Part shown: piece by piece, positions 22,441 through 34,745 of the stretch | How positions within the stretch are numbered: position 1 is the stretch's first letter | Layout: each line of letters starts with the position of its first letter | NCBI GenBank assembly: GCA_010093605.1 | Contig: MU004186.1 | Location: 2,088,616 to 2,152,615, forward strand | Source of the DNA: Lophium mytilinum | Lineage: Eukaryota > Ascomycota > Dothideomycetes > Mytilinidiales > Mytilinidiaceae | Length of the DNA: 64,000 nt | Reading direction: 5' to 3' | Notes under the pieces: model-generated | The model's input: the letters and a program-made list of their open reading frames with translations, nothing else | What the model was told of the DNA's origin: nothing | Database searches by the model: none | Translations under genes and position numbers: made by a program

Positions 22441-25400
22441 TGACCTTACAAAGAACATTTGAAGCAAACCTGATCTACATGTGACCAAGAGAGCCTTCTA
22501 TATGACAGCCTCAGATCTTTCCTTTGGCATCTATCTCATCAGCTCACTGCAAATCACACGCTTTCTTATACTCATTTTCTCCTTTTTATAACACTGCAGA
22601 GAACGCCAAGTATAATGAGCAAAACCCAATCTGTAAGGTTTCATGATTTCATACCATTCTTCATCTAGGGACGTACTAATTGCATATCAGGAACAAGCTG
22701 AACGTGCGTCTGTTTTGCTCCAGCGCGGGCTCTAGAACTGCACGTCCGGTCGTCCAAGCACGGTTGTCAAAAAATGGGCATTCACATCCACGATGGTTCC
22801 GCGTGGACAGTGAGACTTCCTTTCGCAGACCTTTACGAATTGGCGGTGGGCCTACGTGTTGTTCTGGGGTCCTTCCGAATGAACACTTGCTGCTCAGGGC
22901 CTGTATGTCTTCTCTTTGCGTTCGTCTGGAGCAATGTTCGAATCAAAACCTGCTAGACATCCATTACATGGCTCGTCCCTCTGTTTCTGGTCGGCGGACA
23001 GATCACTTCAACTCTCCTTGGACGAAACCTTCTGGGACGGTTACCCGCTCCTGACGCAAAACCTTGTTCGCTTAGGTAGGAATCTGTGGGACAACAAGCC
23101 TTTGCCCGGATATCTGGTGCCAGCTGGTGACCTGGTCAGGAATCAAACCGACCTACCAAACTCCGCATGGATCGTTCCCTTCTTCGGTCTGTAATCAAAG
23201 TTCTGCAAAACCACTCCACATCCCACTCCATGACCCATCCTCCGATTTTGTTTATGCGGTGGGAACTTGTTTAGTAAAACTTGGCAATCAGGAACCCAAT
23301 GGCTCGTCATTCTCCTGTCCGAAAACCCTTCAATTCAGAAACCTGCACTGCAAGCGCTTGACAAATTGGCATCCTGCTCTCTATCCAAATCGGATTGCCT
23401 CACAACAGGCTCCCCGATGACCTCATGGCTCGGCTTCGGTTCCCGTTCTTGTCTTGACTTTCGACTGGGTCGAAATGAGCAGTGGTAGAGGCACATGAAC
23501 CAATCTTTCGCGTCTCGACGCCTCGGTTCAATATACTCCAACACGCTCAAAACTGCAACCGCTGCACCTTCATGGTCTTCTCTCTTCTCTAAACTGCGTC
23601 ACACTGCAGACTTAAGCCCTTCTGGAGAGCGAGAAGCATGAACAGATATCCTGGCACTCCGTCGGCTTGAATCAGGTTATATTCGGTATAAACTCACCCG
23701 TAGCAAGTTGATGGTGGCCTGCGCTCGTTCGCGTTCCGCAGACAATAATCCGTGGCTCAGTTGAGATCTGCGAGTCAAACTCAACTTCCATGACTGTAAC
23801 GTTTCAGAGTCTTGTCGCTGTCTCTCTATGCACCTTTATATTAGAAACTGAAGCAGAAAGAACCGATGGATTGCTTCTTCCGAAATCAGGCTCGGTTGAT
23901 TTTAGGTTCAAAAGACAACAACGAACCGTACAATGGTCCCCTGTTCCGGTCCTGGCACTTCGCCGCCTTCGGTTTGGCTATACTCGCTCAAAACTATTGG
24001 TGGCCAGACCCGATGACTGTCCACCCTCGTCTGCGCTCTTCAAATAGAGAAAGCCTATCTCCTCATGGATCCGCCGATTGAGAGAAAAGTTCGTTGGAAG
24101 GAATGGTCCAGCACTCGGACGCTGCCCCTTGCCGTATCTGCTGCATCAAAACCACGGCAAATGATTTCACATGGCTCTTTTCCTCCCTTCAGGCTGGCTC
24201 GGTTGTATGATCGATAGACAACGATACGCACTATGGTCACCGTTTTGGTGCCTGTCTGGGTCTGGTCAGACGGCACCCGGTCAAACACGGGATCTTGAAA
24301 GCATTGATGGCAATTCGCGCTCTTCTGGCGTTATAAACACCGTCTTCCAAATGTACACTTGGGCCGACTGCCGACGGAATGTTGTCCTACCTCGGACGTG
24401 GATACCACTCGACGGATCAGGGTGGATACTATACCGGAGAGAATGTGCCGTTCATCGATCACCAGGAGTTGAGTGGGTTGTATGGACAAGACGTTCCGCC
24501 AAGCTCCATCGAGGAAGGCATGTAAGTGGTGCTCACTGACGATACACGTCGCTATCAAACTAGAGAGAGTTTGACTTCCCCTACAAGCAGCTGGTCTTTC
24601 CGTGGCGTAGGGGATAAGTAGCCGTTCTGTCGGTGACACTAACAGCTTGCCCCTTATACATCTGGAACAAGATAGTGGTTATACGTTGTCCAAGCAAGTT
24701 TTCCGGCGCGTCGGACCTGATCCCTTGACTCTATATCTAGCATCTGCCGAGAATCAAATACTGGAAGCAGAGCTCAATGGAGATTAAGTCAAAAGAGCGA
24801 GTACAGACAACCGATGGACCAGCGACTGAACCGAGCAGTATAAGCATCGCAAGCGTTTCACTTTGCCCTGTGAAGTGGTAGTACTACAAAATCGCTTCTC
24901 AGTGACGGCGTTCAAATCTGAGCACACCCTCTTGCCGTGGAGTGACATAAAAAATCTAGACCCGAAGAAGCTGATGGCTCGAGACCGGCATCTGGACCTC
25001 TATTTACCATCTGGCAGGCAGTCAAACTGGAAAGGGAAAAGAGACATGCAGTGGTGCATCAGTGCTCAGCTTTATTCACCTAAGAAGAACAGCTAGCCTA
25101 CTGAGCGACCCGTTATAACCGAACTGCGACTCCGAGAATTCGACAATCATCGATTCACCGCCACGAAGTCTATGGTTTCTCTAGTCTGAGTCTAGGTCGA
25201 CTATTTTACTTATAACTTCATTACTACTTCGATATACTGCTCTCTTTATATCAAATGGCTATACAAGCTGTCATCATGGTCATGCCCAGAGGTTCCTTTT
25301 CGCCGGATAGCGGATCGCAAAGTCCAAAATCTCGCTCAGTGTCCAGAGTTTAAACTATCTTTCAAACTTGCTGCAATCAACGCTCATGGTACTCGGATTG

Positions 25401-25880
25401 TAGAAACCTCCGAGGAGCTGCTTGCGAATAGCTGCTACTACGTCTGACGGTACTTGGGAAGGGGGGTTTGCAAAACGTCGCAATGCCAGCGGCCATGGGG
25501 AGGACCTCCAAGCCGTGCCGTCATTGGGTGTCTGATGGCCCGCGGCGCGGAGAAGACTTCCGCAATCACCTTCCCATGTTGACACCGATCATTCCGTCCG
25601 GCAACTTGCGGTTCTCATGTCGATCGAAGACGATGGAACCAGAACCGTGAGAGACACCTAGTGATACTATCAACATCGCGCGGCAAGTTAATCGAAGGCA
25701 GCGTGAAGGAGGGTCAGTAAAACGTCCAACACTCGAACCTCATGTCCGTCCCTCGTTCTGGCCGACTCCGAGTCATCAAACTTGATGTATACATCCTACT
25801 TTATATCAATCAGCATCACCGGGTATACCTTTCAAAACTCAGTCTGAGATTCCCGAATAGGGCAAGAATTGAGGGGGAGG

Positions 25881-26030
25881 GGAATCGAAAAATATAATAC
25901 GGAGTTCTACAATGTCACCTTCTCTGGAGGGGATTGAAAAATGCGACCGAGAGCACATCAATATCTCCTTTTCCGGAAAGGCTTGGATAATGCAACCGAG
26001 AACACTACAATCTTCGTTCTTTTCCGGAGG
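25881..26030. repeat. ~50-bp tandem repeat, three units
   Basis: Three consecutive units (from 25881, 25931 and 25981) share GGATTGAAAAATGCGACCGAG, then CTACAAT..C, then CTTTTCCGGAG. The units differ at many positions. Confidence 0.55.
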
Positions 26031-26933
26031 AGCTGGTATACCCAGCCCACTGATACTTCCTGATCGGAACTGATCAGTACGCTCAGGGCATCTTTCAAAT
26101 GATCCTGAACGGCCAGCTCATGGTTCCAGAACCGGAGCAGCGTTCTAGGATTAGATCAAAACATCCTCCACAAGCTCTGCATGTGCTGCGGCGCAGTGTG
26201 GAGAGGAAGATCAAAAACGCCAACATCGCCACCGTATGTTGCAGAGCTTCAACATTCCACTTCGTCAAATAATGGTTGCTTGTTTGTCGCAGCCGTGGCT
26301 AAGCTCACCTTGCTTCCACTCGTATATTCAAATCGAGCATTACAGCCAAGCATACACTTCAAAACGCCAATCTACACCTTTCCATGGGACCGGAGTCTGC
26401 ATCGGGTCAAAACTTGCCTCAAATGAGGCATTTCCAGGCTACCATGGCCTTTTACGGATGCGAGATATCACAACCCGACAATCAGGAGCAGTTGTTCTAG
26501 AAGCAAAACCTATCCACCCGGAACACACACTATCCGTCTGTCTTCCGGAGCCGTGGCTTAAAGTACTGGACTGATACTCGAATATCAAGCAATTCCAGTA
26601 TCTTTGAAAATAGAACACGATGCAGAAGCCATGGACCAGGATTCCATGCTGTGTCGAGAACTCAACTCAAATCAGCACTTACTCCTGATCTATTACTATA
26701 ATCTACTAGTGGAGGAGGTGGATCAACAGTATCCACCCCACTGATCTATGTTCGTTCGTTTTCCGAAGAAGCGGTCTTTTGAAAACGTCGAGATCGGCAG
26801 TTAAATGTGATTGGAGGCACCGACAGCGCCCGGGAGCTTTGCGTAAACTATAACCCCTGAAAGCGCATCCTAGCTGCGGGAGAAGGGGATCAAAATCGAG
26901 GACGTACACTAGCCATGGGAAGGAGTCGTAAAA

Positions 26934-27101
26934 ATGAACGCAACTCCATCTAATGATCGCACCGCTCTGTGGATCGAGCGAGAGGGTTCAAAAGAAGCAA
27001 TCCAGGTTATTGATGAGTTCCGGACCTTGGAAAATAATTCTTCAACACCACCGAATGGATTGGGAGAAGAAGTACTGCAAACGCTGCACACAAACTTGTG
27101 A
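26934..27101 (+). CDS. Doubtful small ORF, 55 residues
   Basis: ATG to TGA encodes MNATPSNDRTALWIEREG, then SKEAIQVIDEFRTLENN and a C-terminal ...EEVLQTLHTNL. Composition is protein-like and helical, but it is alone in the repeat tract and I know no family. Confidence 0.15.
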   Translation: MNATPSNDRTALWIEREGSKEAIQVIDEFRTLENNSSTPPNGLGEEVLQTLHTNL

Positions 27102-28303
27102 TGGAGAGCACTGTTGGGTTTGCCCGGCTTCGTGGGCATGTTCCTGCTTGTGGCAAAGCCTCTGACAATTTGTGTACTCGCGTAGTGGTTTCTGGAACGC
27201 ATGAGTCTCAGGACTTGCAAAATTCCACCCGACAGCTTCTAATGGACTGGGATCTGCGGTGGGAAGAAGGACATCGAAACCTAGCTCCGAGAACTGTCAT
27301 GTGGAGAGCGAGTAATATCTCACTTCGTCCAGATCCATGGTTGTCTGCCGCAGTCACCAGCGACGATAACAATCAGGACACACCTGCCCAGATGAGCCGT
27401 AGAAGTTCAAACTCACCGACTCAGTCATCTATGAGCCGGGAGCTGTTGCTGAGAGTACGCGGCTAATCCGCTAGTGAGCATCAGGATATCAAACCACAGC
27501 ATCAAGATGTCGAATGACCTCGCATTGGTGTATCGATATCCTAGATCTGCAAAAGGTGAAGCATGCGGGAACAATGGTTGGGAGTATCCCGGGAATCTCT
27601 TTCAGGAAAGATGGGCTCTATCATCCAGCATGGAGTTTTGGGGGTTGGCGTCTGGCCTATTTCTTCGGAGGTCTGGATGTGTGAAACTCTGGCACGTGGA
27701 TGCATTGGCTAAGCGCATCCTGCTCGGCTCGTTCTAGAAACATGATCGTTGAGAACAATGAATGGAGTTGGGAGGTTTGTGCGGGTTTAAACTAGAACTA
27801 TTTATATGGAAATTTATTCATCAGATAGAAGCACGTTAGCAAGACTGTTTGACGTTCGAATTGAGATTGACGAAAGGGAAGTGATTGTTTAGGAACATGC
27901 TCTCTAATAGTGCTAACTTTTACGTGTCAAAACAACGTTACCAATCCTAATAGGTTTTGGACATGTATTGACTTAAAGGTCCAACTCTCTAAACTCCGCA
28001 CCCCATGCTTCTGACGTTTAGCGAATTCGGAATCGTAGACAGTATCGTCTACCTTTGCGTACTCCAGACTTGATTTACGCAGGTAGGTTCCTTACAACGT
28101 CGGCTTTATAATAGTTAGAAAGATGACTGCGAGGGAATATTTCACGCGTCTTGCTCCCAAATAGCATATCCGCGTCTTGCACGTGATGTAGAGAAGTCAA
28201 ATACAACTTTTGGCGCTTCTATAACTATTCATATTCTAGAGCCTGGATGCGGGTATCCTACAATCTATCATCAACTTCCGTCTCAATGCAACACCCCCAG
28301 CAC

Positions 28304-29330
28304 CTACTGCTTATCCGGGAAGCCCATGTTCACGCCGAATGCTGGATATACGAAACGCGTGAAGCCCTTCGCTTTCGATATGCCCTCTAGCTTCTCCATA
28401 TCGTCGGCGTCGAGGGTAGTGAGTTTGCGGTTCGATTCGATACGGGCGGGTGTTACTGATTTGGCGAGGACGGAGGAGCCGCGGGCAACTACATTCAATT
28501 AGTATGATTCTATGAAATGAGCACAAGGATTGAAACTTACCGTGGTAACTTAATAGCACCGTTCCCGGCTCCACCGAGTGCTTCTTCGCGACTTCAATCA
28601 CGACCTCCTCTTTCATCAATGGGCTGCCTGTGCTTCCTAACGGACTATACGCAGTGATGTGGATTCCCTTGCCCTTGCAAAAGTCGACGATTTCTTGCTG
28701 GGGCAGATACGGGTGGTTCTCAATCTGGTTAACCGCGGGCGTGATGGTGGTGGTTGGCAGCAGTTCCTCGAGGAACTTGACAGAGTAATTGGCCACGCCA
28801 ATGGCCTTCGCTTTGCCGGTTTCCGGGAGCTTCTCCATAGACTTCCACGTATCGATGTGGGTGGTGGACTTGTCGAGGTCACGCGATCCATCGGGGAACT
28901 TGGGGAAGAGGGGGTGGTTTCCTGGAGAAGTGTTAGATGTTGCGTCAATTGGGCACGCGATGTGGCGATTGCACTCACCCTTCGGGTTCATGGGTACCGG
29001 CCAATGCACCAGGAAGAGGTCCACGTAGTCCAGTCCCAGTGCTTTCAGGCTCTTGCCTAATCCCTCTTCTACGCGCGTGTGGAATGTGCACCATAGTTTC
29101 GTGGTTATGAACAGCTCTTCCCGCTTCACGACCTTCTTCGCCAGCACCTCCTTCAGCGCCTCTCCCACCTCATCCTCGTTCTGGTAGCAGAAAGCGCAGT
29201 CAATGTGCCTGTAGCCAGACTCAATCGCATGAACCACAGCAGCCTTGACCTGGCCAGGCTCCGATTGCCACGTCCCGAGCCCAAGGGCTGGGATGGTGGC
29301 GCCGGTGTTGAGGGGTAGCGGGGTATTCAT
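28304..29330 (-). CDS. Aldo-keto reductase (glycerol / uronate reductase type)
   Basis: An NADPH-dependent carbonyl reductase of the AKR superfamily. Three exons (29330-28979, 28921-28541, 28488-28304) give 305 residues from MNTPLPLNTGATIPALGLGTWQS. An in-frame ATG at 29399 would add a 23-residue Arg/Pro leader and make 328. The signature block is GYRHIDCAFCYQNEDEVGEAL with the catalytic Asp and Tyr; the catalytic Lys is in FITTKLWCTFH and the His in VDLFLVHWPVP. Cofactor-side motifs include KSVTPARIESN. It resembles fungal glycerol dehydrogenase/Gcy1 and D-galacturonate/D-glucuronate reductases. Intron 1 is 57 nt and stop-free in frame. It is divergent from inositol oxygenase, whose product is D-glucuronate, so reduction to L-gulonate is an attractive inferred role. 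Confidence 0.9.
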
Positions 29331-30550
29331 AGTGGGTGTTGGATGGAGGATACGATCGGGAGTGCGCGCGAGCATGAACTTGGAGAGGGTGGGATTCATA
29401 GCGGGCGAGGGGCTGTGGTTGATATAGTCCGGGGAAAATCGCGGAGTCCCGCGAAATGTTACTTCATGTTTGCATGCCGTGTGGGTAGAGAGGGCGCGCT
29501 GCGGGTCGCCCCACGTATCGGGAGAAGTGTCGGCCCTGGACGCCGGTGAATGGGCGGCCGCTGTTCTCTCGCCGTTCTCTCGGGCCGGGCAGTCGTGCTG
29601 TGCTTAGAGGGGACTGTGACGCTGTTGTGCATTATTTCTGATACATTCACTCTAGACGCTGCCGTTTGGCTGGAGGGGAGTCGCACGGTTATTTTGCACG
29701 TGCTCTACTCCTAATTCGGATTGAAAACGGCGACGTGACCGGGCAATCATTGTTGCGAGAGGGGGCAAGTCTTCCGCCTGCTTCGCCTCTCCGCATCTTC
29801 TTCTCTCCATTATTTCATCATTCATCGCGGGGCACGAGATGCTACCCCTCCTTCCCCAAGCGGAATCTATATCGAAACATTCTCGAAGGCCGGCAGTCCC
29901 TGCATCGCAGCCACATGATCGCCACGCTCCAACGGCCCTCAGTCGCCTCCGCGCAGTCGGTGTTGCTCCAATCGCCCCAAAGAAATGCCGGGCACGCAGG
30001 TTGCGGCGAGAATTGACATTTTCGGCGGGCGCATGGCAAGTCGGATGTAGCCCTGCGGGAACAGTGGAGCCCCGGGAGCCACAACGGCGTCGCAAATCCA
30101 ACCATCCCTCCACCTGACGTAGACCAGTGCACGATATTTCCAATTGTGGACGCATCTCGTCCACGACCTGTTCGCCAGCCCCGCTGAGGGGCCGTCATGC
30201 CTGTCTGAAGACGGCGAACTGCAGAGATTGCGTTGCATCTGGCATGCATTCTGATATCGACCCGCACGAACATCGCCTGACGAGTGGAGTCTAGATTTGA
30301 TTCCAGATGCTCGTGGTAGGTAGGGGAGAATTGCGCTGTTGAGGGGCTGTTTCTTTCCATTTTTTCGTTGCTACGGAGCTGAACCGTGTGTCGCTGCTGA
30401 AGTGTCAAGTACACGCGAAGCTGCTTCTATTCAAATACTCAGCGTCGAGGTAGCTTTTAATCTCATCATCACTTTACTTCATCTCTTGCATCCTCAAGCC
30501 TGTCTTCTTTGATACCCATTTGCATACCTCAATCCCTCACTACCACCAAA
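29331..30550. promoter_or_regulatory. Divergent intergenic region, AKR / inositol oxygenase
   Basis: About 1.2 kb between the two start codons. Overlapping ORFs on both strands (29652-30414) are GC-rich chance frames with no family resemblance. The region just before the oxygenase (30480-30550) is pyrimidine-rich, as in fungal core promoters. Confidence 0.45.
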
Positions 30551-31522
30551 ATGGCCCCCGCTCTCCTCGAAACCCCGAACATCAACGAGACCTTCAACGA
30601 CCGCGATGGCCTCGCTCTCGAAGCAACCTCCGACGCCATCGACGAGGTCAACGTCCTCAAGGCCGCTCTCAAAGTGAAGAAAGGCACCGCCACCCAAGAA
30701 GAGAAAGACATCTACGAAGCCTCCCAATTCGACGCCGAGAAGGACAAAACGCAGTTCCGACAATACGAGGAAGCCTGCGACCGCGTCAAGAACTTCTACC
30801 GCGAGCAGCACGAGAAGCAAACAGTCGCCTACAACCTCAAAGCACGCAACACCTTCCTCTCCTTCACGCGCGCCGAGATGACCATCTGGGAAGCCATGGA
30901 GAAGCTGAACACCCTCATCGACGAATCCGACCCGGACACCTCGCTGTCCCAGATCGAGCACCTCCTGCAGTCCGCCGAGGCGATCCGCCGCGACGGCAAG
31001 CCGCGCTGGATGCAGCTTACCGGCCTGATCCACGACCTAGGCAAGCTGCTCTTCTTCTTCGGTGCCGAGGGCCAGTGGGACGTCGTCGGCGACACGTTCC
31101 CCGTCGGCTGCGCCTTCGACCGCAAGATCATCTACCCAGACACCTTCGCGGGGAACTCGGACTCCACGGACCCTATCTACAGCACGAAAGAGGGCATCTA
31201 CACCCCGGGCTGCGGCATGGATAACGTCATGCTCAGCTGGGGCCACGACGAGTATCTCTACCACATCGCCAAGGCGCAGAGCACGATGCCTGATGAGGCG
31301 CTGGCGATGATAAGGTATCACTCGTTCTACCCGTGGCACTCGCAGGACGCGTATAGGTGGATGATGAATGAGAAGGATGAGAAGATGTTGGAGGCCGTGA
31401 GGGCGTTTAATCCGTATGATCTGTACTCGAAGAGCGATGAGGTGCCGAAGGCGGAGGAGCTGAAGCCGTATTATATGGAGCTTATTAAGGAGTTCTGGGG
31501 CGAGGGAAAGGTGAAGTGGTGA
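30551..31522 (+). CDS. MIOX: myo-Inositol oxygenase
   Basis: A mixed-valent di-iron enzyme of the HD-domain fold that cleaves myo-inositol with O2 to D-glucuronate. Single exon, 323 residues from the ATG at 30551, which sits in a good AAAATGG context; an in-frame ATG at 30509 is less likely. It has the N-terminal KTQFRQYEEACDRVKNFYREQH block, the di-iron ligands in LTGLIHDLGKLL, VGCAFD and the YPDTF substrate loop, GIYTPGCGMDNVMLSWGHDEYLYH, MIRYHSFYPWHS and the C-terminal FNPYDLYSKSDE. Every block I expect from eukaryotic MIOX is present and the length is normal. It is divergently paired with an aldo-keto reductase and lies 8 kb from an inositol-type transporter. Confidence 0.97.
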   Translation: MAPALLETPNINETFNDRDGLALEATSDAIDEVNVLKAALKVKKGTATQEEKDIYEASQFDAEKDKTQFRQYEEACDRVKNFYREQHEKQTVAYNLKARNTFLSFTRAEMTIWEAMEKLNTLIDESDPDTSLSQIEHLLQSAEAIRRDGKPRWMQLTGLIHDLGKLLFFFGAEGQWDVVGDTFPVGCAFDRKIIYPDTFAGNSDSTDPIYSTKEGIYTPGCGMDNVMLSWGHDEYLYHIAKAQSTMPDEALAMIRYHSFYPWHSQDAYRWMMNEKDEKMLEAVRAFNPYDLYSKSDEVPKAEELKPYYMELIKEFWGEGKVKW

Positions 31523-33102
31523 GTGTGGGAAGTGGGTGGGCGGGGTAATTGGATTTGACTGGCATGATAGATGGGTTTTTTAGCGGTTGGGAATACATGG
31601 GTTGCGTTTGGATTAGATCTCACTGCGCGTGGACGCGGTTGGAGACTTCCTTTGAATGAACATATGGTTCGATCTCATATCGTCGTTTGCCTTACGTTCA
31701 CGTGCTTGACGGGTGAAATTATGTGACGTTGAATTTCTCTCGGGTGTATAAGAGTCTCCCAGAATGAGATCTTAGTTCTCATGGGTCGGAGTGGTCGGAG
31801 GGGTGTTCAACATGCAGTCAGTATACAGGCGAGAAATGTGTTGTGCCGTGTGGAAGAAGGTCTCCGTTGTCAAAGTATCATCTGAACAAACTGATGGAGT
31901 GGTGTGTCGGCGTACTCAAATCTCTTCATCCTCATCATCATGACTGGAATCAAAGCGACAACATCAACCAACGCACGGGAAGCCCTCGCGGCAACAGCTG
32001 GTGGATGGAGGAAGACGTCAAATTTCAACCTCGACCAGCTTATGGAGTGGAAAAGTGGGAGGACTGGTCATCACACACCCCTTGCTGATACCCATCCCCG
32101 CCTTTCCAAATCAATACTAATCACTATATCCTGGAAGTTCGTCATACCTTCATCGGTTTCATCAGATGATTGACACCATTGCGGCGAAATCGGTGCCCGC
32201 ACATGGGTTGAGCAATTCGAGATTGTTTCGATACCACCGACCCCGAACCCGAACCCGAACCATCAGCATTGGTCTATGTTCTTATTTAATCGATCGATGA
32301 CAGATCGATCCTCTTTGATCTGCTGAAAGTCGACGGAGGGGGGCTTATATACCTGGCGAAAGCTGAGTCCCGTGAGAGTTGCTTTTGTCACGAGGCTTGA
32401 TAATCTCAACCGAGGAGGGCAGGAAAGAGTCGAGTCCACAAGATTACACAAAAAGAGCGGATGAATCGAATTAGCGCAGTAATCCATCTCAATTCAGAGC
32501 ATCTTAACATATCACAGCCACACTGCCAGACCAAAAATGACTACTATTTTCATAAGCAGAGACGGAAGCATCTGTACGCTTTTTGCAGGAATTGACGAAA
32601 GATGGCGCAAGAATGGGGGAAGTGTGACAATGAGAAGCGCGCTTTCACTACGGCTAGCGTTGTTCAGACCACAGAGTGAATTGATTACCGCTTTTCGGTC
32701 TAAGCTGTGACTTTTGGAACAAAATGCGGCATTCTGAACTACGCCTTGGGCTTATGATGTATCATCTAGATCGTAAGCGTACGTCATTAGTATGCACCGC
32801 ATCTCCACGAAGAGGGTGCTAGAGGGGCGGCCATGAGAGCGCGAAAACATCATAGGACCGGCATGGGTTAAGAAGAAGTTTAGAAAAGCATAGTAGTGAC
32901 AGCACAGCAAAACCAAATCATGTCAAAAACGTAAGTAATGTATAAAAGTTCATTCCAGCATGGTATATAGGAAAGCGTCTACTATTAGGGAGAATCATCA
33001 ACCTCTCCCTGCCGAGAATGGTTGGTCCGTCCATCTAGCTCATCTTAGATATCTCAGATCAACTGAGCTCTTGCCAATCATTGTGGCTTCAATAATTTAA
33101 TC
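31523..33102. other. Intergenic, no gene seen
   Basis: About 1.6 kb between the 3' ends of inositol oxygenase and the P450. Only a short hexamer run (CCCGAA, three copies at about 32246) stands out. It is not a telomere-type repeat. Confidence 0.4.
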
Positions 33103-34745
33103 TCATAGTCCAACCTTCTCATCATCGACGGCCATCCTCTCGCGTCTCCATACCTTCAAAGGCATAGAATCCGGGCCACAGTTCATGCTCTCCTTCCACT
33201 CTGGCGTCCACGACTGGTCGGGGAGCGCAAACTCGTATCGGTGAAGCACACTGCTCAGCAACACAGTCTGCTCTAGGTAGCTGATGTTGCGGCCAATGCA
33301 GCCGCGAGCGCCCGCGCTGAACGCGATAAAGTACACTTGCAGGTCCTTGCTATCCGGCTGCAGCCAGCGCTCGGGGATGAACTTTTCTGGCTCAGGGAAG
33401 ATGGTCGGGTCGCGGTGGGCGACGTATGCAGACATAGAGACGGACGTCTCACCGGGGACGAAGGTGCCTTCGATGGAGTGGCCTCCAGGCGGTGTGCGGC
33501 GGGGCAGACCGAAGGTAGTTGGGGGGGTAATACGCATGCTCTCATCGAGACATGCGCGGAGGTATGGCAAGTGGCGCACCTTGTCATAGGGCGCAACCAC
33601 TTCGTCGTCATCGAGCACCGAGTCGATCTCGGCGCGAAGTTTCGCTAGGACAGTTGGGGTCTTGCACAGCCAGTACATGACATTGTTCATGGCGATGGCG
33701 GTGGTGTCGGAGCCGGCGTTCATCATGATGGACACCTCGGCAACGATTTCGCCCCACTCGAGGTTGTTGGGATGTCCGTTCTTGTCTTCCATCAGCGCTT
33801 GGAAGAAGTCGTCGAGCTTCTCGCCGGCTTGGTAGCGGCGCAGACGTTGCATGGCGCGATGCCAGACGATGTCGTTCCAGCCCTCGTTAAGTTTCCAGAG
33901 ATTCTTGAAGCAGGTGGGCAGTACGCGAGTGATCTTCTCATTGAAGTTGTACCAGTCGTAGGCCCAGACGATCTGAGACTGAGCGCGAGCGGTACCATGC
34001 AGGCAACTGCGGTAGGAGGGGATAGTGTGGAGTTCGCCGTTCATTTTCTCACCGGTGACGAGGTCTGAGCCTTGGTCTAGGAAACCAAGACGCTCGCTCA
34101 GTCCAATATCGGCGATGGCATCGAGAGTGAAGAAGTTGGACCAGGCGCGGTAGTCGAAGGTCAGGTCTTTTGGGTCTGGACGAGGGGCTTCTTTGGTAAG
34201 GGGTGCCGTGCAGTGCTTGTCACAGCCGGTGATGAAGCGAGCAGTTTTGTCGCTGACTTTGTGTTCCCAGCCCTCAAGGTTCTTAAGGGCGTAGGCGGAA
34301 GAGAGGACTTTCCGCTTGCGCGCGTGTTCGGGCTTGTCGAGCACATCTGCAAGATGGAAATGTGTGCCAGCGAGGGCTGAGTAAAAGAGATCCTTGGTGC
34401 AAGGGGAACCGTGGCCGTAGATATCCTGGAGGCTGTGTCAGTGATCGTTTCTCCGTATCATTTATAAGAGTTGCTCACCTTGATAGCTTGTGGACGCCCG
34501 TAGCTCAACGAATTTGGTCCAATGCGAATGACTGGGTGCGTCTTGTGCATTTCATAGAGAGTTTTCGACCGGAACCCCTTTCTGGCTTCCCACATGAAGC
34601 CCAGGTTTGTGATACCCGCAATGGGGTTGATGGCGGGGTACTTCCGGAAACCCTTAGGATCGCGGAAGTAGTTGGAAACGGGCCGGATGATGAAGTAGGT
34701 GACGAAGAAGAAGGCGGCACTCGCTGCCACAATGATGGAATACAT
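33103..34745 (-). CDS. Cytochrome P450 (CYP53/benzoate 4-monooxygenase-like)
   Basis: A membrane-bound monooxygenase of 529 residues from two exons (34745-34479, 34425-33103); the intron joins AIK to DIYGHGSP. The N-terminal anchor is IIVAASAAFFFVTYFII. The I-helix is NAGSDTT, the K-helix ExxR is DESMR, the PERF region is FIPERW, and the heme-binding loop is FSAGARGCIGRN with the proximal Cys. The overall layout (YGHG.., HARKRKVLS, GLPR.TPPGG) resembles fungal para-hydroxylases of aromatic acids such as benzoate 4-monooxygenase, but the family cannot be fixed without alignment. It shares a 959-bp promoter region with a P450 reductase, suggesting a dedicated electron-transfer partner. Confidence 0.9.

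Larger units (their letters stand above)
21846..28303. other. 6.5-kb gene-poor tract of diverged repeats
   Basis: No gene of normal size is supported. The tract is not strikingly AT-rich, so it is not obvious RIP wreckage. It carries a ~104-bp tandem repeat at its left end, a ~50-bp repeat near 25.9 kb, and between them loosely recurring phrases, such as (C)ATGGCTCGTC..TTC near 22970, 23165, 23300 and 23424, and AGACAAC.A...C.ATGGTC near 23917 and 24218. Further right, A/TCAAAAC recurs roughly every 50 bp (26150-26530). It separates the two halves of the sugar-metabolism genes. Confidence 0.45.

Noticed and set aside
21846-28303. RIP-mutated transposon island
   Set aside because: The tract is not AT-rich and lacks the TA-rich, stop-filled look of RIP; no transposase, reverse transcriptase or terminal repeats are recognisable.
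30520-31224. 234-codon ORF inside inositol oxygenase
   Set aside because: Frame-shifted shadow of MIOX with an Arg/His-rich translation.
32241-32270. Telomere-like CCCGAA hexamers
   Set aside because: Only three copies and the unit is not the fungal TTAGGG repeat.
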